The position numbers were made by a program, and so were the translations under genes. Below the pieces are notes generated by a model that saw nothing but the letters and a program-made list of their open reading frames with translations, had not been told where the DNA came from and did no database searches. A DNA stretch of 64,000 nt from Burkholderia sp. L27(2015) (lineage in GTDB: Bacteria; Pseudomonadota; Gammaproteobacteria; Burkholderiales; Burkholderiaceae): positions 124,001 to 188,000 of the forward strand of contig NZ_LMUX01000020.1 in NCBI RefSeq assembly GCF_009765705.1, given 5' to 3'. Below are positions 17,160 to 27,430 of this stretch, piece by piece. Within the stretch, counting starts at the first letter, position 1. Every line of letters begins with the position of its first letter.

Positions 17160-18359
17160 ATGAATTATCCCGATTTGCGGGCGGACCTTAGCCAACGAGT
17201 CCGCGCACGTCCCAGCGTGGAGGCGCTACGCGCGTCGCGCATCCGTGAGGTCGCCAATGCGGCGCTCGATATGCCCGATGTGCTGCCATTCTGGTTTGGC
17301 GAGTCGGATCAAAGCACGCCGCAATTCATCTGCGACGCGGCGAGCGCCGCCTTGCGGCTTGGCCATACGTTTTATACCCACAATCTCGGTCTCGGCGCGC
17401 TGCGCGATGCCTTGGCGCACTATGTCACGGGCTTGCATGGCGCGACTTCCGCCGCGCAGATCGCAGTGACGAGTTCGGGTGTCAACGCGTTGATGCTGGC
17501 CGCGCAATTGCTGGTCGATCCGGGCGACCGGGTCGTTGCGGTGACCCCGTTGTGGCCGAATCTAGTCGAAATCCCGAAAATTCTCGGTGCGCACGTCCAG
17601 ACCGTGGCGCTCACGCACGGTGCCGATGGCTGGACGCTCGATTTGGACGCGCTGCTTGCCGCGTTGACACCCCAAACCAAGATGCTCCTGGTGAATTCGC
17701 CGAACAACCCGACCGGCTGGGTGATGACGCGGGCGCAGCAGAGCCGGGTGCTGGGGCACTGCCGCGCGCACGGTATCTGGATCGTTGCGGACGAGGTGTA
17801 CGAGCGGCTTTATTACGGCGAGGGCACGGCCGCGCCTTCGTTCCTCGATTTGGCGAGCCGCGACGAGCGGGTGCTGTGCGTCAACTCGTTTTCCAAAGCG
17901 TGGTTGATGACCGGGTGGCGGCTGGGTTGGATCGTGGCGCCCGCGGCATTGATGGCCGATCTCGGCAAATTGCTGGAATACAACACGTCGTGCGCGCCGG
18001 ATTTCGTCCAGCATGCGGGTATCGCGGCGCTGCAAGGCGGCGCCGAGCTCACGGCTCGCGTCGTGGCCGAGCTGGGCCAAGCGCGCGAACATCTGGTGCA
18101 GGGTCTTAATTCGCTACCGGGGCTCGATGTCAAAGCGCCCGACGGCGCGATGTATGTCTTTTTTCGTTTGCCTGGCGCATCGGACAGCCTGGCCTTGTGT
18201 GTTCGGCTGGTGCGCGAAGCGCGACTGGGTCTGGCGCCCGGCAGCGCATTTGGCGACGAAGGCGAAGGTTTCGTGCGATGGTGTTACTCAGGCAAGCGGG
18301 CTTTGTTGGACGAAGGGGTCGCCCGCTTGAGCCATTTCCTTGAAAAAGAGTCGGTTTAG
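17160..18359 (+). CDS. PLP-dependent aminotransferase, class I/II
   Basis: The ATG at 17160 has ggag six bases upstream and gives a 399-residue fold-type I aminotransferase, a normal family length. The PLP-binding lysine is Lys246 in NSFSKAWLMTGWRLG. The cofactor-contact motif NSPNNPTGW lies at 179-187, the DEVYERLYYG segment starts at 211, and a C-terminal FVRWCYS supplies the substrate carboxylate-binding arginine. It would transfer an amino group between an amino acid and a 2-oxo acid in the cytosol. The preferred amino acid cannot be deduced. The gene stands alone, with divergent and distant neighbours. Confidence 0.9.
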   Translation: MNYPDLRADLSQRVRARPSVEALRASRIREVANAALDMPDVLPFWFGESDQSTPQFICDAASAALRLGHTFYTHNLGLGALRDALAHYVTGLHGATSAAQIAVTSSGVNALMLAAQLLVDPGDRVVAVTPLWPNLVEIPKILGAHVQTVALTHGADGWTLDLDALLAALTPQTKMLLVNSPNNPTGWVMTRAQQSRVLGHCRAHGIWIVADEVYERLYYGEGTAAPSFLDLASRDERVLCVNSFSKAWLMTGWRLGWIVAPAALMADLGKLLEYNTSCAPDFVQHAGIAALQGGAELTARVVAELGQAREHLVQGLNSLPGLDVKAPDGAMYVFFRLPGASDSLALCVRLVREARLGLAPGSAFGDEGEGFVRWCYSGKRALLDEGVARLSHFLEKESV

Positions 18360-18701
18360 GCCGTCCCTACCGCCCAGGTGGCTATTTCCGCATGACATAG
18401 GTTTACGCAAACCGGTTTTTTGCGTACCATACGTTCAAGTTTAGCGAGCCCGCCAGGGTTTTCGCTGTGCGGTCAAGTCCGCGCAAGGCCTCGGGGCACG
18501 CTCCAACGGCCGATGCGTATCAGTGCGGGCCGCCTGAAATGTGCTCCCATACACACTACCATCATCAGATCCGGGCTTTTAAGTTGGGCCTTGTTATGCG
18601 TTGGCGTTTTAACGGGCAGTTAATACACCCGTTCGATCCGGCAGGCTGATACGGTCCGGTTTTGATCTGGTTCTGCTCATCTGAAGGGTCTGGTCAGCTG
18701 C
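18360..18701. other. Intergenic region before scpB
   Basis: This 342-bp stretch has the weak hairpin at 18400-18421 and a somewhat A+T-rich part at 18540-18620. No clear promoter pair or gene is seen. Confidence 0.4.
18400..18421 (+). terminator. Weak terminator-like hairpin after the aminotransferase
   Basis: GGTTT (18400-18404) pairs with AAACC (18409-18413), followed by GGTTTTTT. The stem has only five base pairs, so efficiency is doubtful. Confidence 0.35.
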
Positions 18702-19703
18702 ATGAATACCCAAGAGGCGAAAATCGTCCTCGAGACAGCGTTGATTTGCGCGCAGGAGCCGCTCAAGGTTGCCGACATGCGCAAGTTGTTTGCCGATGCG
18801 GTTTCGGCGGACATCGTACGATCGTTGCTTGAGGATTTGCGGACTGAATGGAGTGGCCGCGGCGTTGAGCTGGTGGCGCTGGCGTCTGGGTGGCGTTTTC
18901 AGAGCAAGCCGGAATACCGGTCGTACCTGGATCGTCTGCACCCGGAAAAGCCTCCCAAGTATTCGAGGGCGGTCCTCGAAACGCTGGCGATCATTGCGTA
19001 TCGGCAGCCGGTTACGCGCGGCGACATCGAAGAAATTCGCGGTGTCACGGTCAATACCCAGGTAGTCAAGCAGCTCGAAGATCGAAACTGGATCGAAGTC
19101 ATCGGGCACCGCGACGTGCCGGGACGCCCGGCGCTTTACGCGACCACCAAGCAGTTTCTCGACGACCTCGGTTTGAAGGCGCTGGATCAATTGCCGGCGC
19201 TGACTGATCCGAATGCGCAATTGCAAATCGATTTACTGGCTCAGCATGCGATCGATTTCCCGGAGTCGGCTGAGCTGTCAGGTGAATTGTCAGATGCATT
19301 ATCGGTCGAATTGTTGGCGGATTCGCCTGTCGAATCTTCCATGGAGTCGCTAGCCCTGCAAGAGCACGCGAGCGAGGCGCCGGAAGCCGTCGACGCCGAT
19401 GCACAAGCGGACAACGAGACGCCTGACACGGAAATCGCCGCTGTTGCGGCACAAGACGATGCGCCCGAAGCGCAAGACAGCGCCCATGAAGCGCTAGCCG
19501 ACGCGCAAAACAAGGCACACGACGAACCCGGCGAGACGGCACAGCCGGCAGCTGAAGTTCAGGGCAACGTGGATCCGGCTATCGGCGCGCAAGTGGCGTC
19601 GGCGCAACCGCATTCGCATAAAGAAGTTTCATCGGATGACACCGTCGTCGGCACGCTTGAAATTCCGGACGATATCGACGATCAGGTTCCCCAGGGCACC
19701 TGA
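18702..19703 (+). CDS. scpB: Segregation and condensation protein B
   Basis: The first 190 or so residues form the two winged-helix domains of ScpB, including the stretch [20 protein letters not shown] characteristic of the family. ScpB joins Smc and ScpA (kleisin) in the bacterial condensin complex that organises and separates chromosomes. At 333 residues it is longer than the usual 180-220. The extra roughly 140 residues are strongly acidic and alanine-rich with no visible fold, a feature seen to varying degree in Burkholderia ScpB. The gene lies 26 bp before rluB on the same strand, a common pairing. scpA is not in the window. Confidence 0.92.
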   Translation: MNTQEAKIVLETALICAQEPLKVADMRKLFADAVSADIVRSLLEDLRTEWSGRGVELVALASGWRFQSKPEYRSYLDRLHPEKPPKYSRAVLETLAIIAYRQPVTRGDIEEIRGVTVNTQVVKQLEDRNWIEVIGHRDVPGRPALYATTKQFLDDLGLKALDQLPALTDPNAQLQIDLLAQHAIDFPESAELSGELSDALSVELLADSPVESSMESLALQEHASEAPEAVDADAQADNETPDTEIAAVAAQDDAPEAQDSAHEALADAQNKAHDEPGETAQPAAEVQGNVDPAIGAQVASAQPHSHKEVSSDDTVVGTLEIPDDIDDQVPQGT

Positions 19704-19729
19704 TACGCAAGACTTTTACGGCGCTTGCC

Positions 19730-21634
19730 ATGACGCGCGCGCCATCACACTCAGAGGTTGTTTTGAAACGTACCCAAGCTATCGAGTCGCTGGTATCAGA
19801 CTCCGCGCATGCCCATGCGCCGCGCAAGATCTGCATGATTTCCACTGCTGACGACGCCCCGCACGGCACAGTCGGCGGAGGTACGGCAGGCGCCGCGACC
19901 GAAGGCGCTGGCGCGACCGGCGACAATGGGGCGACGGAAGAGGCCGGTGGCGATGGCCGCCAGCGTCGCGGTCTGCGACGTGGTCCGCGCAGTCTGATTG
20001 CGCGTCGACGTGCCGGATCGAAACAGAAAGAGGGTGATGCGCAGGGCGGCGACGCCGCGCATTCGGCCGAGCGCAGCAGCGATCGCCAACCGGGCCGGGC
20101 GGCCCGAACGGATCAAGCGGATCAAGCGGGTGAGCCGGGCAATACGTTCGAGGCCTCTGCCGCGCCTGGCGACGCAGCACAGCCACGTGCTCCACGCGGG
20201 GAGGGCGGCCGCGGCCAGCCGCGTCGCGGTCGCCCGCCGGACGGCCGTGCTGGACAGCGCGCAGATCAAGGTAACGGTAACGGAAACGGTAACGGTCAGG
20301 GACGCACCGGACAAGGGCGTCCAGGGCAAGCAGCAGGTCAGGGTCGCGGCGCCAACGGCGGTGGCCCCAAGGGCGCGCCGGGGCAGGAACGACGCGGCGA
20401 GCAGAAGCGCGAGGGCGGGCGCAAACCCAATGCTGGCGGTCGCGGCGCGCAAGGGACAAAAGCCCCCACCGAGGACGTATTCGCTTATGTAACATCGCCG
20501 GCGTTCGACGCCGATAACGGCTCCGGCGACGGCGTGCCCGCGCCGCTGGTACGGCGCGGCCGCAAGCCCGAGGCCAACCCCAAGCGCGTGCTTGCCCCCG
20601 ACGACGACACGCCGAAGCTGCATAAGGTGCTGGCCGAGGCTGGCATGGGTTCGCGCCGCGAGATGGAAGAGCTGATCATTGCCGGTCGGGTCTCGGTGAA
20701 CGGCGAGCCTGCGCATATCGGACAACGCATCATGCCGACCGATCAGGTCCGCATCAACGGCAAGCTGATCAAGCGCAAGCTGGCGAACCGCCCACCGCGC
20801 GTGTTGCTCTATCACAAGCCTGCCGGGGAAATCGTCAGTCACGCGGATCCGGAAGGGCGCCCGTCGGTGTTCGACAAGCTGCCGCAAATGAAAACGGCCA
20901 AATGGCTGGCGGTCGGTCGACTCGACTTCAATACCGAAGGCTTGTTATTGCTGACCACTTCCGGCGATCTGGCGAACCGGTTCATGCATCCGCGCTACAA
21001 CGTCGAACGCGAATATGCGGTGCGCGTAGTCGGCGAGCTGGCCGAAGGCAATCGCCAAAAACTGTTGCATGGCGTGGAACTCGAAGATGGTCCGGCCAAT
21101 TTCCTGCGCATTCAGGATGGCGGCGGCGAAGGCTCGAACCGCTGGTATCACGTCGCGCTGGCCGAGGGCCGCAATCGCGAAGTGCGACGCATGTTCGAGG
21201 CCGCCGGGCTGTTGGTGAGCCGTCTGATTCGCACCCGGCACGGCGCGGTAACGCTGCCTAAGGGGCTGCATCGCGGCCGTTGGGAAGAGCTCGAAGACAA
21301 TCAAGTGCGCGCGTTGCTGCAGTCGGTCGGCCTGAAAGTGCCGACCGGGGGCGATACGCACAAATCGAAAGCCGATGCTGCACCACGGCGTCAACCAGAC
21401 CCGATGCAGACCGGTCTCGGTTTCGCCGCCCAGGATGCGACAGCGCCCAAACGCTTTGGGCCGCGCACCAGCGCGCCGCGCAGCCCGAACCAAGCCTTCG
21501 GCCGAGTTACGACCGGAAACGGTTCGGCCAGTTTTGGTGCGGGCGGACGCGGCGGTTACGGCAACAGTGGTGAAGGCAATGGCGGCTTTGGCGGCTCGCG
21601 CGGCAACTCGCGCAACCGTACACGCGGGCGCTGA
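19730..21634 (+). CDS. rluB: 23S rRNA pseudouridine synthase RluB
   Basis: The core (about residues 300-545) has an S4 RNA-binding domain ([20 protein letters not shown]) followed by an RsuA-family pseudouridine synthase domain. The catalytic aspartate is Asp399 in [14 protein letters not shown]. RluB modifies U2605 of 23S rRNA. The protein is 634 residues because long basic, glycine/arginine-rich disordered tails flank the core, including a GNGNGNGNG tract around 185 and a [17 protein letters not shown] end. Such tails probably add non-specific RNA binding. The start is uncertain: ATG at 19730 is used here, but an ATG at 19836 would remove 35 residues of little character. Confidence 0.9.
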   Translation: MTRAPSHSEVVLKRTQAIESLVSDSAHAHAPRKICMISTADDAPHGTVGGGTAGAATEGAGATGDNGATEEAGGDGRQRRGLRRGPRSLIARRRAGSKQKEGDAQGGDAAHSAERSSDRQPGRAARTDQADQAGEPGNTFEASAAPGDAAQPRAPRGEGGRGQPRRGRPPDGRAGQRADQGNGNGNGNGQGRTGQGRPGQAAGQGRGANGGGPKGAPGQERRGEQKREGGRKPNAGGRGAQGTKAPTEDVFAYVTSPAFDADNGSGDGVPAPLVRRGRKPEANPKRVLAPDDDTPKLHKVLAEAGMGSRREMEELIIAGRVSVNGEPAHIGQRIMPTDQVRINGKLIKRKLANRPPRVLLYHKPAGEIVSHADPEGRPSVFDKLPQMKTAKWLAVGRLDFNTEGLLLLTTSGDLANRFMHPRYNVEREYAVRVVGELAEGNRQKLLHGVELEDGPANFLRIQDGGGEGSNRWYHVALAEGRNREVRRMFEAAGLLVSRLIRTRHGAVTLPKGLHRGRWEELEDNQVRALLQSVGLKVPTGGDTHKSKADAAPRRQPDPMQTGLGFAAQDATAPKRFGPRTSAPRSPNQAFGRVTTGNGSASFGAGGRGGYGNSGEGNGGFGGSRGNSRNRTRGR

Positions 21635-21740
21635 ATTCCGGCTGTGAGCCGGTTGGTTTTGCCAATACCGGCCGCTGTGGTGAATACACCTGTTTTTAAT
21701 AATTTCTTGGGTGATTCATGACAGTTTTCGGTATTCCGAA

Positions 21741-21769
21741 TTGCCAATTGACTGAAAAATAAGTAAAAT
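21741..21769 (+). promoter_or_regulatory. Sigma-70-type promoter for the rimP-nusA operon leader
   Basis: TTGCCA (21741-21746) and TAAAAT (21764-21769) are separated by exactly 17 bp in an A+T-rich patch. Transcription should start near 21776, about 245 nt upstream of the rimP start. Confidence 0.65.
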
Positions 21770-21772
21770 CCA

Positions 21773-21798
21773 CAAGTCGCCGGGCACTTGCTTTTTTT
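21773..21798 (+). terminator. Short hairpin with T7 run near the predicted transcript start
   Basis: CAAGT (21773-21777) pairs with ACTTG (21786-21790), then C and seven T residues. It could end readthrough from rluB, but it overlaps the predicted start of the rimP leader. Confidence 0.45.
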
Positions 21799-21863
21799 GT
21801 GTCTCGAACACCGCCCCAAGCCGCATGATTGTGGCGTGATAAATGGGCAAGGCAGTGCGGAAG

Positions 21864-21888
21864 ATGGGCGTTACGCCCATTTTTTTTT
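21864..21888 (+). terminator. Intrinsic terminator/attenuator upstream of rimP
   Basis: ATGGGCG (21864-21870) and CGCCCAT (21874-21880) form a perfect stem with a TTA loop, followed by eight T residues. It lies downstream of the predicted promoter at 21741 and 133 bp before rimP, so it would stop most leader transcripts after roughly 110 nt unless antiterminated. Confidence 0.85.
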
Positions 21889-22020
21889 GTCGCAACGATT
21901 TGCATAAGTGGTACGGGTTGACGCGCGTGGCATATCGCGCGTGGTGTTGTCGGCCTGTGTCGTGGCCGGCGCTCCGGGAAAAGCGTCCTCGGCACATTGA
22001 ACGATTTTTCTGGGGTTAAG

Positions 22021-22479
22021 GTGCATTTGACAGAATTGATTGAAGCCACGGTCGTATCTCTCGGATACGAGCTTGTCGACCTCGAACGGTCCGGCGGTGG
22101 TCTGTTGCGCGTTTCCATCGATCAGCCCAGCGGGATCTCGGTCGACGATTGCGAAAAAGTAAGCCACCAGTTGCAGCACGTGCTGACGGTTGAAAACGTC
22201 AACTACGAGCGCCTGGAAGTGTCTTCCCCTGGACTCGATCGACCGCTGAAAACGCTCGCGGCCTTTGAGCGCTTCGCCGGCTGCGAAGCTACCATCACCT
22301 TGAAAAAGCCGCTGGACGGCCGCAAGCAGTACCGCGGCATGCTCAAGGCGCCGCAAGGTGAATCCATTGGTTTGGAATTTGAAGGAAAGGAAGGACCCGC
22401 CGTGCTCGATTTCACGTTGGCTGATATCGATAAAGCGCGTCTGGTACCGCACGTAGATTTTAGGAGCCGCAAACAATGA
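22021..22479 (+). CDS. rimP: Ribosome maturation factor RimP
   Basis: A GTG at 22021, with ggggttaag just upstream, gives a 152-residue protein aligning with Burkholderia RimP from its first residues ([20 protein letters not shown]). It has the two RimP domains, with conserved DCEKVSHQL and [12 protein letters not shown] motifs. RimP is needed for 30S subunit assembly, helping S12 and neighbouring proteins bind 16S rRNA. An upstream in-frame TTG (21997) lacks a proper site. The stop overlaps the nusA start (ATGA), and the order rimP-nusA-infB-rbfA-truB is the standard operon. Confidence 0.95.
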   Translation: MHLTELIEATVVSLGYELVDLERSGGGLLRVSIDQPSGISVDDCEKVSHQLQHVLTVENVNYERLEVSSPGLDRPLKTLAAFERFAGCEATITLKKPLDGRKQYRGMLKAPQGESIGLEFEGKEGPAVLDFTLADIDKARLVPHVDFRSRKQ

Positions 22480-23951
22480 GTCGCGAAGTGTTGATGCTGG
22501 TGGATGCGCTGGCGCGTGAAAAGAACGTCAATAAAGATGTGGTTTTCGCCGCGCTCGAGGCTGCTCTCGCCTCGGCCACCAAAAAGCTTTACGACGAAGA
22601 CGTCGATATCCGGGTCGCGATCGATCGCAATTCGGGCGAGCACGAGACGTTCCGCCGTTGGCTTGTGGTGCCGGATGAAGCCGGTTTGCAGGAACCGGAC
22701 AAGCAGATTCTGTTGTTTGAGGCCCGCGAACAGGACCCCGAGATCCAACTCGATGAATTCATCGAAGAGTCGATCGCTTCGCTCGAATTCGGCCGGATTG
22801 GCGCCCAGGCGGCCAAGCAGGTTATTCTGCAGAAAATTCGTGATGCCGAGCGCGAGCAGATCCTCAACGATTTCCTCGATCGCGGCGAAATGATCATGAC
22901 GGGCACCGTCAAGCGGCTCGACAAGGGCAATCTGGTGGTCGAATCGGGCCGGGTCGAGGCCTTGTTGCGGCGCGACCAGTTGATCCCGAAGGAAAATCTG
23001 CGGATTGGCGACCGTGCGCGGGCCTATATCACCAAGGTCGACCGTACTGCGCGCGGGCCGCAAATCGAGCTGTCACGGACTTGCCCCGAATTTTTGATCA
23101 AATTGTTCGACATGGAAGTGCCGGAAATCGAACAGGGTTTGCTCGAGATCAAATCGGCCGCCCGCGATCCCGGCGTGCGCGCCAAGATTGCTGTCGTGGC
23201 CTACGACAAGCGCATCGATCCGATCGGCACCTGCGTGGGCATTCGCGGTTCGCGGGTGCAGGGCGTGCGCAATGAGCTGGGTGGCGAAAACGTCGACATC
23301 GTGCTATGGTCGGAGGATCCCGCGCAGTTCGTAATCGGTGCGCTCGCACCGGCCGCAGTCCAATCCATCGTCGTCGATGAAGAGAAGCATTCGATGGACG
23401 TGGTGGTGGACGAAAACGAACTGGCTGTCGCGATTGGCCGTAGCGGACAAAACGTCCGTCTCGCGAGCGAACTGACCGGTTGGCAGATCAACATCATGAC
23501 GCCGGATGAATCGGCCGTGAAGCAGAACCAAGAGCGTTCGGTGCTGCGTGGTCTGTTTATGGCGCGTCTCGATGTTGACGAAGAGGTTGCCGATATCCTG
23601 ATCGACGAGGGCTTCACCAGCCTCGAAGAAATTGCCTACGTGCCGTTGAATGAAATGCTTGAAATCGAAGCCTTCGACGAAGACACAGTACACGAACTAC
23701 GCAATCGCTCGCGCAATGCCTTGCTGACGATGGCAATTGCCGACGAAGAAAAGGCCGAGCATATCGTGGCCGATCTGAAAAGCCTGGATGGCATGACCGA
23801 TGAACTCCTTGCGAAGTTCGCCGAGCATCAGATCCATACGCGCGACGACCTGGCTGAATTGGCAGTGGATGAGCTGACTGAGCTGACGGGAATTGGCGAG
23901 GATGAGGCGAAGGCGCTCATCATGAAAGCACGCGAACACTGGTTTCAGTGA
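22476..23951 (+). CDS. nusA: Transcription termination/antitermination factor NusA
   Basis: At 491 residues this is normal for proteobacterial NusA. It has an N-terminal RNA-polymerase-binding domain (about 1-125), an S1 domain (about 135-200), two KH domains (about 200-345, with GVRGSRVQ and [18 protein letters not shown]) and two C-terminal acidic helix-hairpin repeats ending in [18 protein letters not shown]. NusA modulates pausing, termination and antitermination. It is translationally coupled to rimP. Autoregulation through the leader terminator upstream of rimP is plausible, as in E. coli. Confidence 0.97.
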   Translation: MSREVLMLVDALAREKNVNKDVVFAALEAALASATKKLYDEDVDIRVAIDRNSGEHETFRRWLVVPDEAGLQEPDKQILLFEAREQDPEIQLDEFIEESIASLEFGRIGAQAAKQVILQKIRDAEREQILNDFLDRGEMIMTGTVKRLDKGNLVVESGRVEALLRRDQLIPKENLRIGDRARAYITKVDRTARGPQIELSRTCPEFLIKLFDMEVPEIEQGLLEIKSAARDPGVRAKIAVVAYDKRIDPIGTCVGIRGSRVQGVRNELGGENVDIVLWSEDPAQFVIGALAPAAVQSIVVDEEKHSMDVVVDENELAVAIGRSGQNVRLASELTGWQINIMTPDESAVKQNQERSVLRGLFMARLDVDEEVADILIDEGFTSLEEIAYVPLNEMLEIEAFDEDTVHELRNRSRNALLTMAIADEEKAEHIVADLKSLDGMTDELLAKFAEHQIHTRDDLAELAVDELTELTGIGEDEAKALIMKAREHWFQ

Positions 23952-23981
23952 GCTCGTATGGCACATTGATCACGTTTAACC

Positions 23982-24003
23982 GCAAGGACAGGTTCCTTGC
24001 TTT
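23982..24003 (+). terminator. Small hairpin between nusA and infB
   Basis: GCAAGGA (23982-23988) pairs with TCCTTGC (23994-24000), followed only by TTT. It sits just before the infB ribosome binding site (aagaggt, 24004-24010), so it is more likely a processing or weak attenuation element than a full terminator. Confidence 0.4.
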
Positions 24004-24014
24004 AAGAGGTATGA

Positions 24015-26972
24015 ATGGCGAGCAACAACGTAGCCCAATTTGCCGCGGAACTTAAAATGCCTTCTGGCGTACTGCTTGAGCAGTTGCAGGCCGCAGGCGT
24101 TCAGAAGCAAAGCGATGACGACACCTTGTCCGAAACAGACAAGGCGCAACTTCTCGAGCATTTGCGTCGTTCCCACGGCACCGAAGACGCGGAGAAGCGA
24201 AAAATTACGCTGACCCGCCGGCAGACGTCGGAAATCAAGCAATCCGACGGGACCGGGAAGGCTCGCACGATTCAGGTCGAAGTGCGCAAGAAACGTGTGT
24301 TCGTCAAACGCGACGAAGGCACGCCCGACGGCGTACGTGTCGATGCCGCCGGCGTGGCTGGCGGTGCCTCCGCGGGCGAGCTCGCGGTTGAGCTCGACAC
24401 GCCCGAGATCGACGACGCGGAGTTGACGCGTCGCGAAGAAGAGGCGCGCCGCGAAGCCGCGCTGCTCGAGCAAAAAGCGCGTGAGCTGCATGAGCGCCAG
24501 GAACAACTGGCCCGCGAAGAAGCCGAGCGACGTGCGCGTGAAGACGCCGCCGAAGCCGAGCGTCTGCGTGCCGAAAGCGAGGCTGCACAGCGTGCGGCTG
24601 AGCAGAAGAAGCAAGCCGCGACCGCTGAGCCTGTGCAAGCCAGCACTGTAGATAGCGCCGAGGCCGAACCGGTCTCCGCTCAGAAAGAAGCTGACGATCA
24701 TGCGGCTGCCGAGCGCGCTTCGCAACGCGAAGCGGCGAAGCAGGCTGCCGACGCCGCGCGTCTGGCCGCCGAGCGCACTCGCCAGGAAGAAGCGGAAATC
24801 AGCGTGCGTCGCGCGAAGGCCGAAGCCGAGGCTGCAGCCATCCGCGAAATGATGAACACGCCGCGCAAGCCGCCGAAGCCGGCTGAACCGCCGCCGCCGA
24901 CGCCTGCACAGATTGCCGCTGAAGCCGCCAAGCTCGCCGAAGCCAAGGGCACGCTGCACAAGCCGGCTCGTCCGGCTGGCGAAGCCGTTGTCAAGAAAGA
25001 AGTCAAGAAGCCGGTCGCGACCACGACCACCACGATGCCGGACAAGAAGAAGCCCGGCAAGACCTCGACATGGCAGGACGACGCAGCCAAACGGCGCGGC
25101 ATCAAGACGCGTGGCGACACCAGTGGCGGCGTTGACCGCAGCTGGCGCGGCGGCCCGCGCGGCGGCCGGGGCAAGCATCAGGACGCCACGACCTTCCAGG
25201 CGCCGAGCGAGCCTATCGTGCGCGAGGTGCATGTACCGGAAACCATTTCGGTGGCCGACCTTGCCCACAAGATGGCGGTGAAGGCTTCGGAAGTCATCAA
25301 GGTGATGATGAAGCTGGGCCAGATGGTGACGATCAATCAGGTGATGGACCAGGAAACGGCGATGATCATCGTCGAAGAACTGGGACACCGCGCGGTTGCG
25401 GCCAAGTTGGACGATCCCGAAGCGTTGCTGGAGAACGAAGGCGAAGCGCCCAATGTGGAATTGTTGCCGCGTCCGCCGGTTGTCACGGTGATGGGCCACG
25501 TCGACCACGGCAAGACCTCGCTGCTGGACTATATTCGTCGCGCCAAGGTGGCATCGGGCGAAGCGGGCGGCATTACGCAGCACATCGGCGCGTACCACGT
25601 CGAAACGCCGCGCGGTGTGGTCACTTTCCTCGACACGCCGGGTCACGAGGCCTTTACGGCGATGCGGGCTCGCGGTGCGCGGGCTACGGACATCGTGATT
25701 CTGGTGGTCGCTGCCGACGACGGTGTGATGCCGCAGACGAAGGAGGCGATCGCTCACGCGAAAGCGGGCGGCGTACCTATCGTGGTCGCAATGAACAAGA
25801 TCGACAAGCCGGAAGCTGCACCCGAGCGTGTCAAGCAAGAGCTGATTACCGAAGGTGTGGTACCGGAAGAGTACGGCGGCGAATCGCCATTCGTTCCGGT
25901 CTCGGCCAAGACCGGTCAGGGTATCGACGACTTGCTCGAGCAAGTGCTGTTGCAAGCCGAAGTGCTGGAGTTGACTGCGGCGGTTTCCACGCCGGCCAAG
26001 GGTCTCGTGATTGAAGCCAAGCTCGACAAGGGCAAGGGTCCGGTTGCCACGATCCTGGTGCAATCGGGCACGCTCAAGCGCGGTGACATGGTGCTGGCGG
26101 GTTCGGCATACGGTCGGGTTCGCGCGATGTTGGACGAAACCGGCAAACCGATCAAGGAAGCGGGTCCGTCCATTCCGGTCGAAATCCAGGGTCTCTCGGA
26201 AGTCCCGGGTGCCGGTGAAGAAGTCATCGTGTTGCCGGATGAACGCAAGGCGCGCGAAATCGCGTTGTTCCGTCAAGGCAAGTTCCGCGACGTGAAGCTG
26301 GCCAAGCAGCAGGCTGCCAAGCTGGAAAGCATGTTCGATCAGATGGCCGAAGGCGAGATCCAGAATCTGCCTTTGATCGTCAAGGCCGATGTGCAAGGTT
26401 CGCAGGAAGCGTTGGTGCACGCACTGACCAAGCTTTCCACCGACGAAGTGCGCGTGCAGATCGTGCACGGCGCGGTAGGCGGTATCAGCGAATCGGACGT
26501 CAACCTGGCAACCGCTTCGAAGGCCGTGATCATCGGGTTCAACACGCGTGCCGATGCACTGGCGCGCAAGTTGGCGGAATCCAATGGCGTCGACATTCGC
26601 TACTACAACATCATTTACGATGCCGTGGATGAAGTGAAAGCAGCCATGTCGGGCATGCTGGCGCCGGAGAAGAAAGAGTCGATCATCGGACTGGTCGAAG
26701 TTCGACAAGTGTTCCGCGTTCCGAAGATCGGTGCCGTGGCCGGCTGTATGGTGCTGGACGGTGTCGTCAAGCGCTCTTCGCAGGTACGGGTGCTGCGCAA
26801 CAACGTCGTGATACACACAGGCGAACTCGACTCCCTCAAGCGCTTCAAGGACGATGTCCGCGAAGTGAAGCAAGGCTTCGAGTGCGGTATGTCGGTCAAG
26901 AACTTCAACGACATCGTTGAGGGTGACCAGTTTGAAGTGTTTGAAGTCACGGAAGTCGCGCGCACGCTTTAA
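24015..26972 (+). CDS. infB: Translation initiation factor IF-2
   Basis: This 985-residue GTPase has the family layout: an N-terminal IF2_N segment (about 1-55), a long charged, alanine/glutamate-rich linker (about 110-390), a second IF2_N domain (about 405-460), then the G domain with GHVDHGKT at 494-501, DTPGHEAF and NKID, and the beta-barrel and C-terminal domains that bind fMet-tRNA. IF-2 delivers initiator tRNA to the 30S subunit. The ATG at 24015 follows aagaggt. A competing ATG four bases upstream is out of frame. Confidence 0.97.
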   Translation: MASNNVAQFAAELKMPSGVLLEQLQAAGVQKQSDDDTLSETDKAQLLEHLRRSHGTEDAEKRKITLTRRQTSEIKQSDGTGKARTIQVEVRKKRVFVKRDEGTPDGVRVDAAGVAGGASAGELAVELDTPEIDDAELTRREEEARREAALLEQKARELHERQEQLAREEAERRAREDAAEAERLRAESEAAQRAAEQKKQAATAEPVQASTVDSAEAEPVSAQKEADDHAAAERASQREAAKQAADAARLAAERTRQEEAEISVRRAKAEAEAAAIREMMNTPRKPPKPAEPPPPTPAQIAAEAAKLAEAKGTLHKPARPAGEAVVKKEVKKPVATTTTTMPDKKKPGKTSTWQDDAAKRRGIKTRGDTSGGVDRSWRGGPRGGRGKHQDATTFQAPSEPIVREVHVPETISVADLAHKMAVKASEVIKVMMKLGQMVTINQVMDQETAMIIVEELGHRAVAAKLDDPEALLENEGEAPNVELLPRPPVVTVMGHVDHGKTSLLDYIRRAKVASGEAGGITQHIGAYHVETPRGVVTFLDTPGHEAFTAMRARGARATDIVILVVAADDGVMPQTKEAIAHAKAGGVPIVVAMNKIDKPEAAPERVKQELITEGVVPEEYGGESPFVPVSAKTGQGIDDLLEQVLLQAEVLELTAAVSTPAKGLVIEAKLDKGKGPVATILVQSGTLKRGDMVLAGSAYGRVRAMLDETGKPIKEAGPSIPVEIQGLSEVPGAGEEVIVLPDERKAREIALFRQGKFRDVKLAKQQAAKLESMFDQMAEGEIQNLPLIVKADVQGSQEALVHALTKLSTDEVRVQIVHGAVGGISESDVNLATASKAVIIGFNTRADALARKLAESNGVDIRYYNIIYDAVDEVKAAMSGMLAPEKKESIIGLVEVRQVFRVPKIGAVAGCMVLDGVVKRSSQVRVLRNNVVIHTGELDSLKRFKDDVREVKQGFECGMSVKNFNDIVEGDQFEVFEVTEVARTL

Positions 26973-26985
26973 GTGTTTCGACCGA

Positions 26986-27040
26986 AGCGGGGTGGGGCGG
27001 CAATGATGTGCGCGGCCTCACCCCGCTTTTTGTTTTATTT
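26986..27040 (+). terminator. Intrinsic terminator between infB and rbfA
   Basis: AGCGGGGTG (26986-26994) pairs with CACCCCGCT (27019-27027), followed by a T-rich stretch to about 27040. It lies inside the operon, just before rbfA, so rbfA and truB may depend on readthrough. Confidence 0.8.
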
Positions 27041-27052
27041 TTGGATTCAGTC

Positions 27053-27421
27053 ATGCCCAGGAAACGCGCTTCTCCCAATCGCAATGTACGCATTGCCGAC
27101 CAGATTCAACGCGATTTGTCGGAACTCATCCAGCGCGAGGTCAAGGATCCGCGCATCGGCATGGTGACGATACAAAACGTCGAGCTGACCCCCGACTACG
27201 CGCACGCCAAGATTTTCTTCACGACCTTGACCGGCGATCCGGTCGCGACCCAGGCCGCGCTCAGTCATGCCGCCGGGCACCTGCACAATCTGTTGTTCAA
27301 GCGCCTGCAAATCCACACGGTGCCGACGCTGCATTTCGTCTATGACGAAACGGTCGCTCATGCGGTCGAGATGTCGCGTTTGATTGACCACGCCAACGCA
27401 ACCCGCAGCAAGGACGACTAA
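27053..27421 (+). CDS. rbfA: Ribosome-binding factor A
   Basis: The ATG at 27053 gives a 122-residue protein of normal length with the KH-like RbfA fold. Family segments [20 protein letters not shown] and [19 protein letters not shown] are clear. RbfA acts on late 30S assembly near the 5' helix of 16S rRNA and is important in cold adaptation. It lies 80 bp after infB, beyond a strong hairpin-T-run, and 9 bp before truB. Confidence 0.95.
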   Translation: MPRKRASPNRNVRIADQIQRDLSELIQREVKDPRIGMVTIQNVELTPDYAHAKIFFTTLTGDPVATQAALSHAAGHLHNLLFKRLQIHTVPTLHFVYDETVAHAVEMSRLIDHANATRSKDD

Positions 27422-27430
27422 GCGCCAAGT

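Noticed and set aside
23976-26873. Very long open frame on the minus strand opposite infB
   Set aside because: It is antisense to a clear IF-2 gene with all GTPase motifs. High-GC coding DNA often leaves the opposite frame open, and the product is His/Arg-rich with no recognisable domain.
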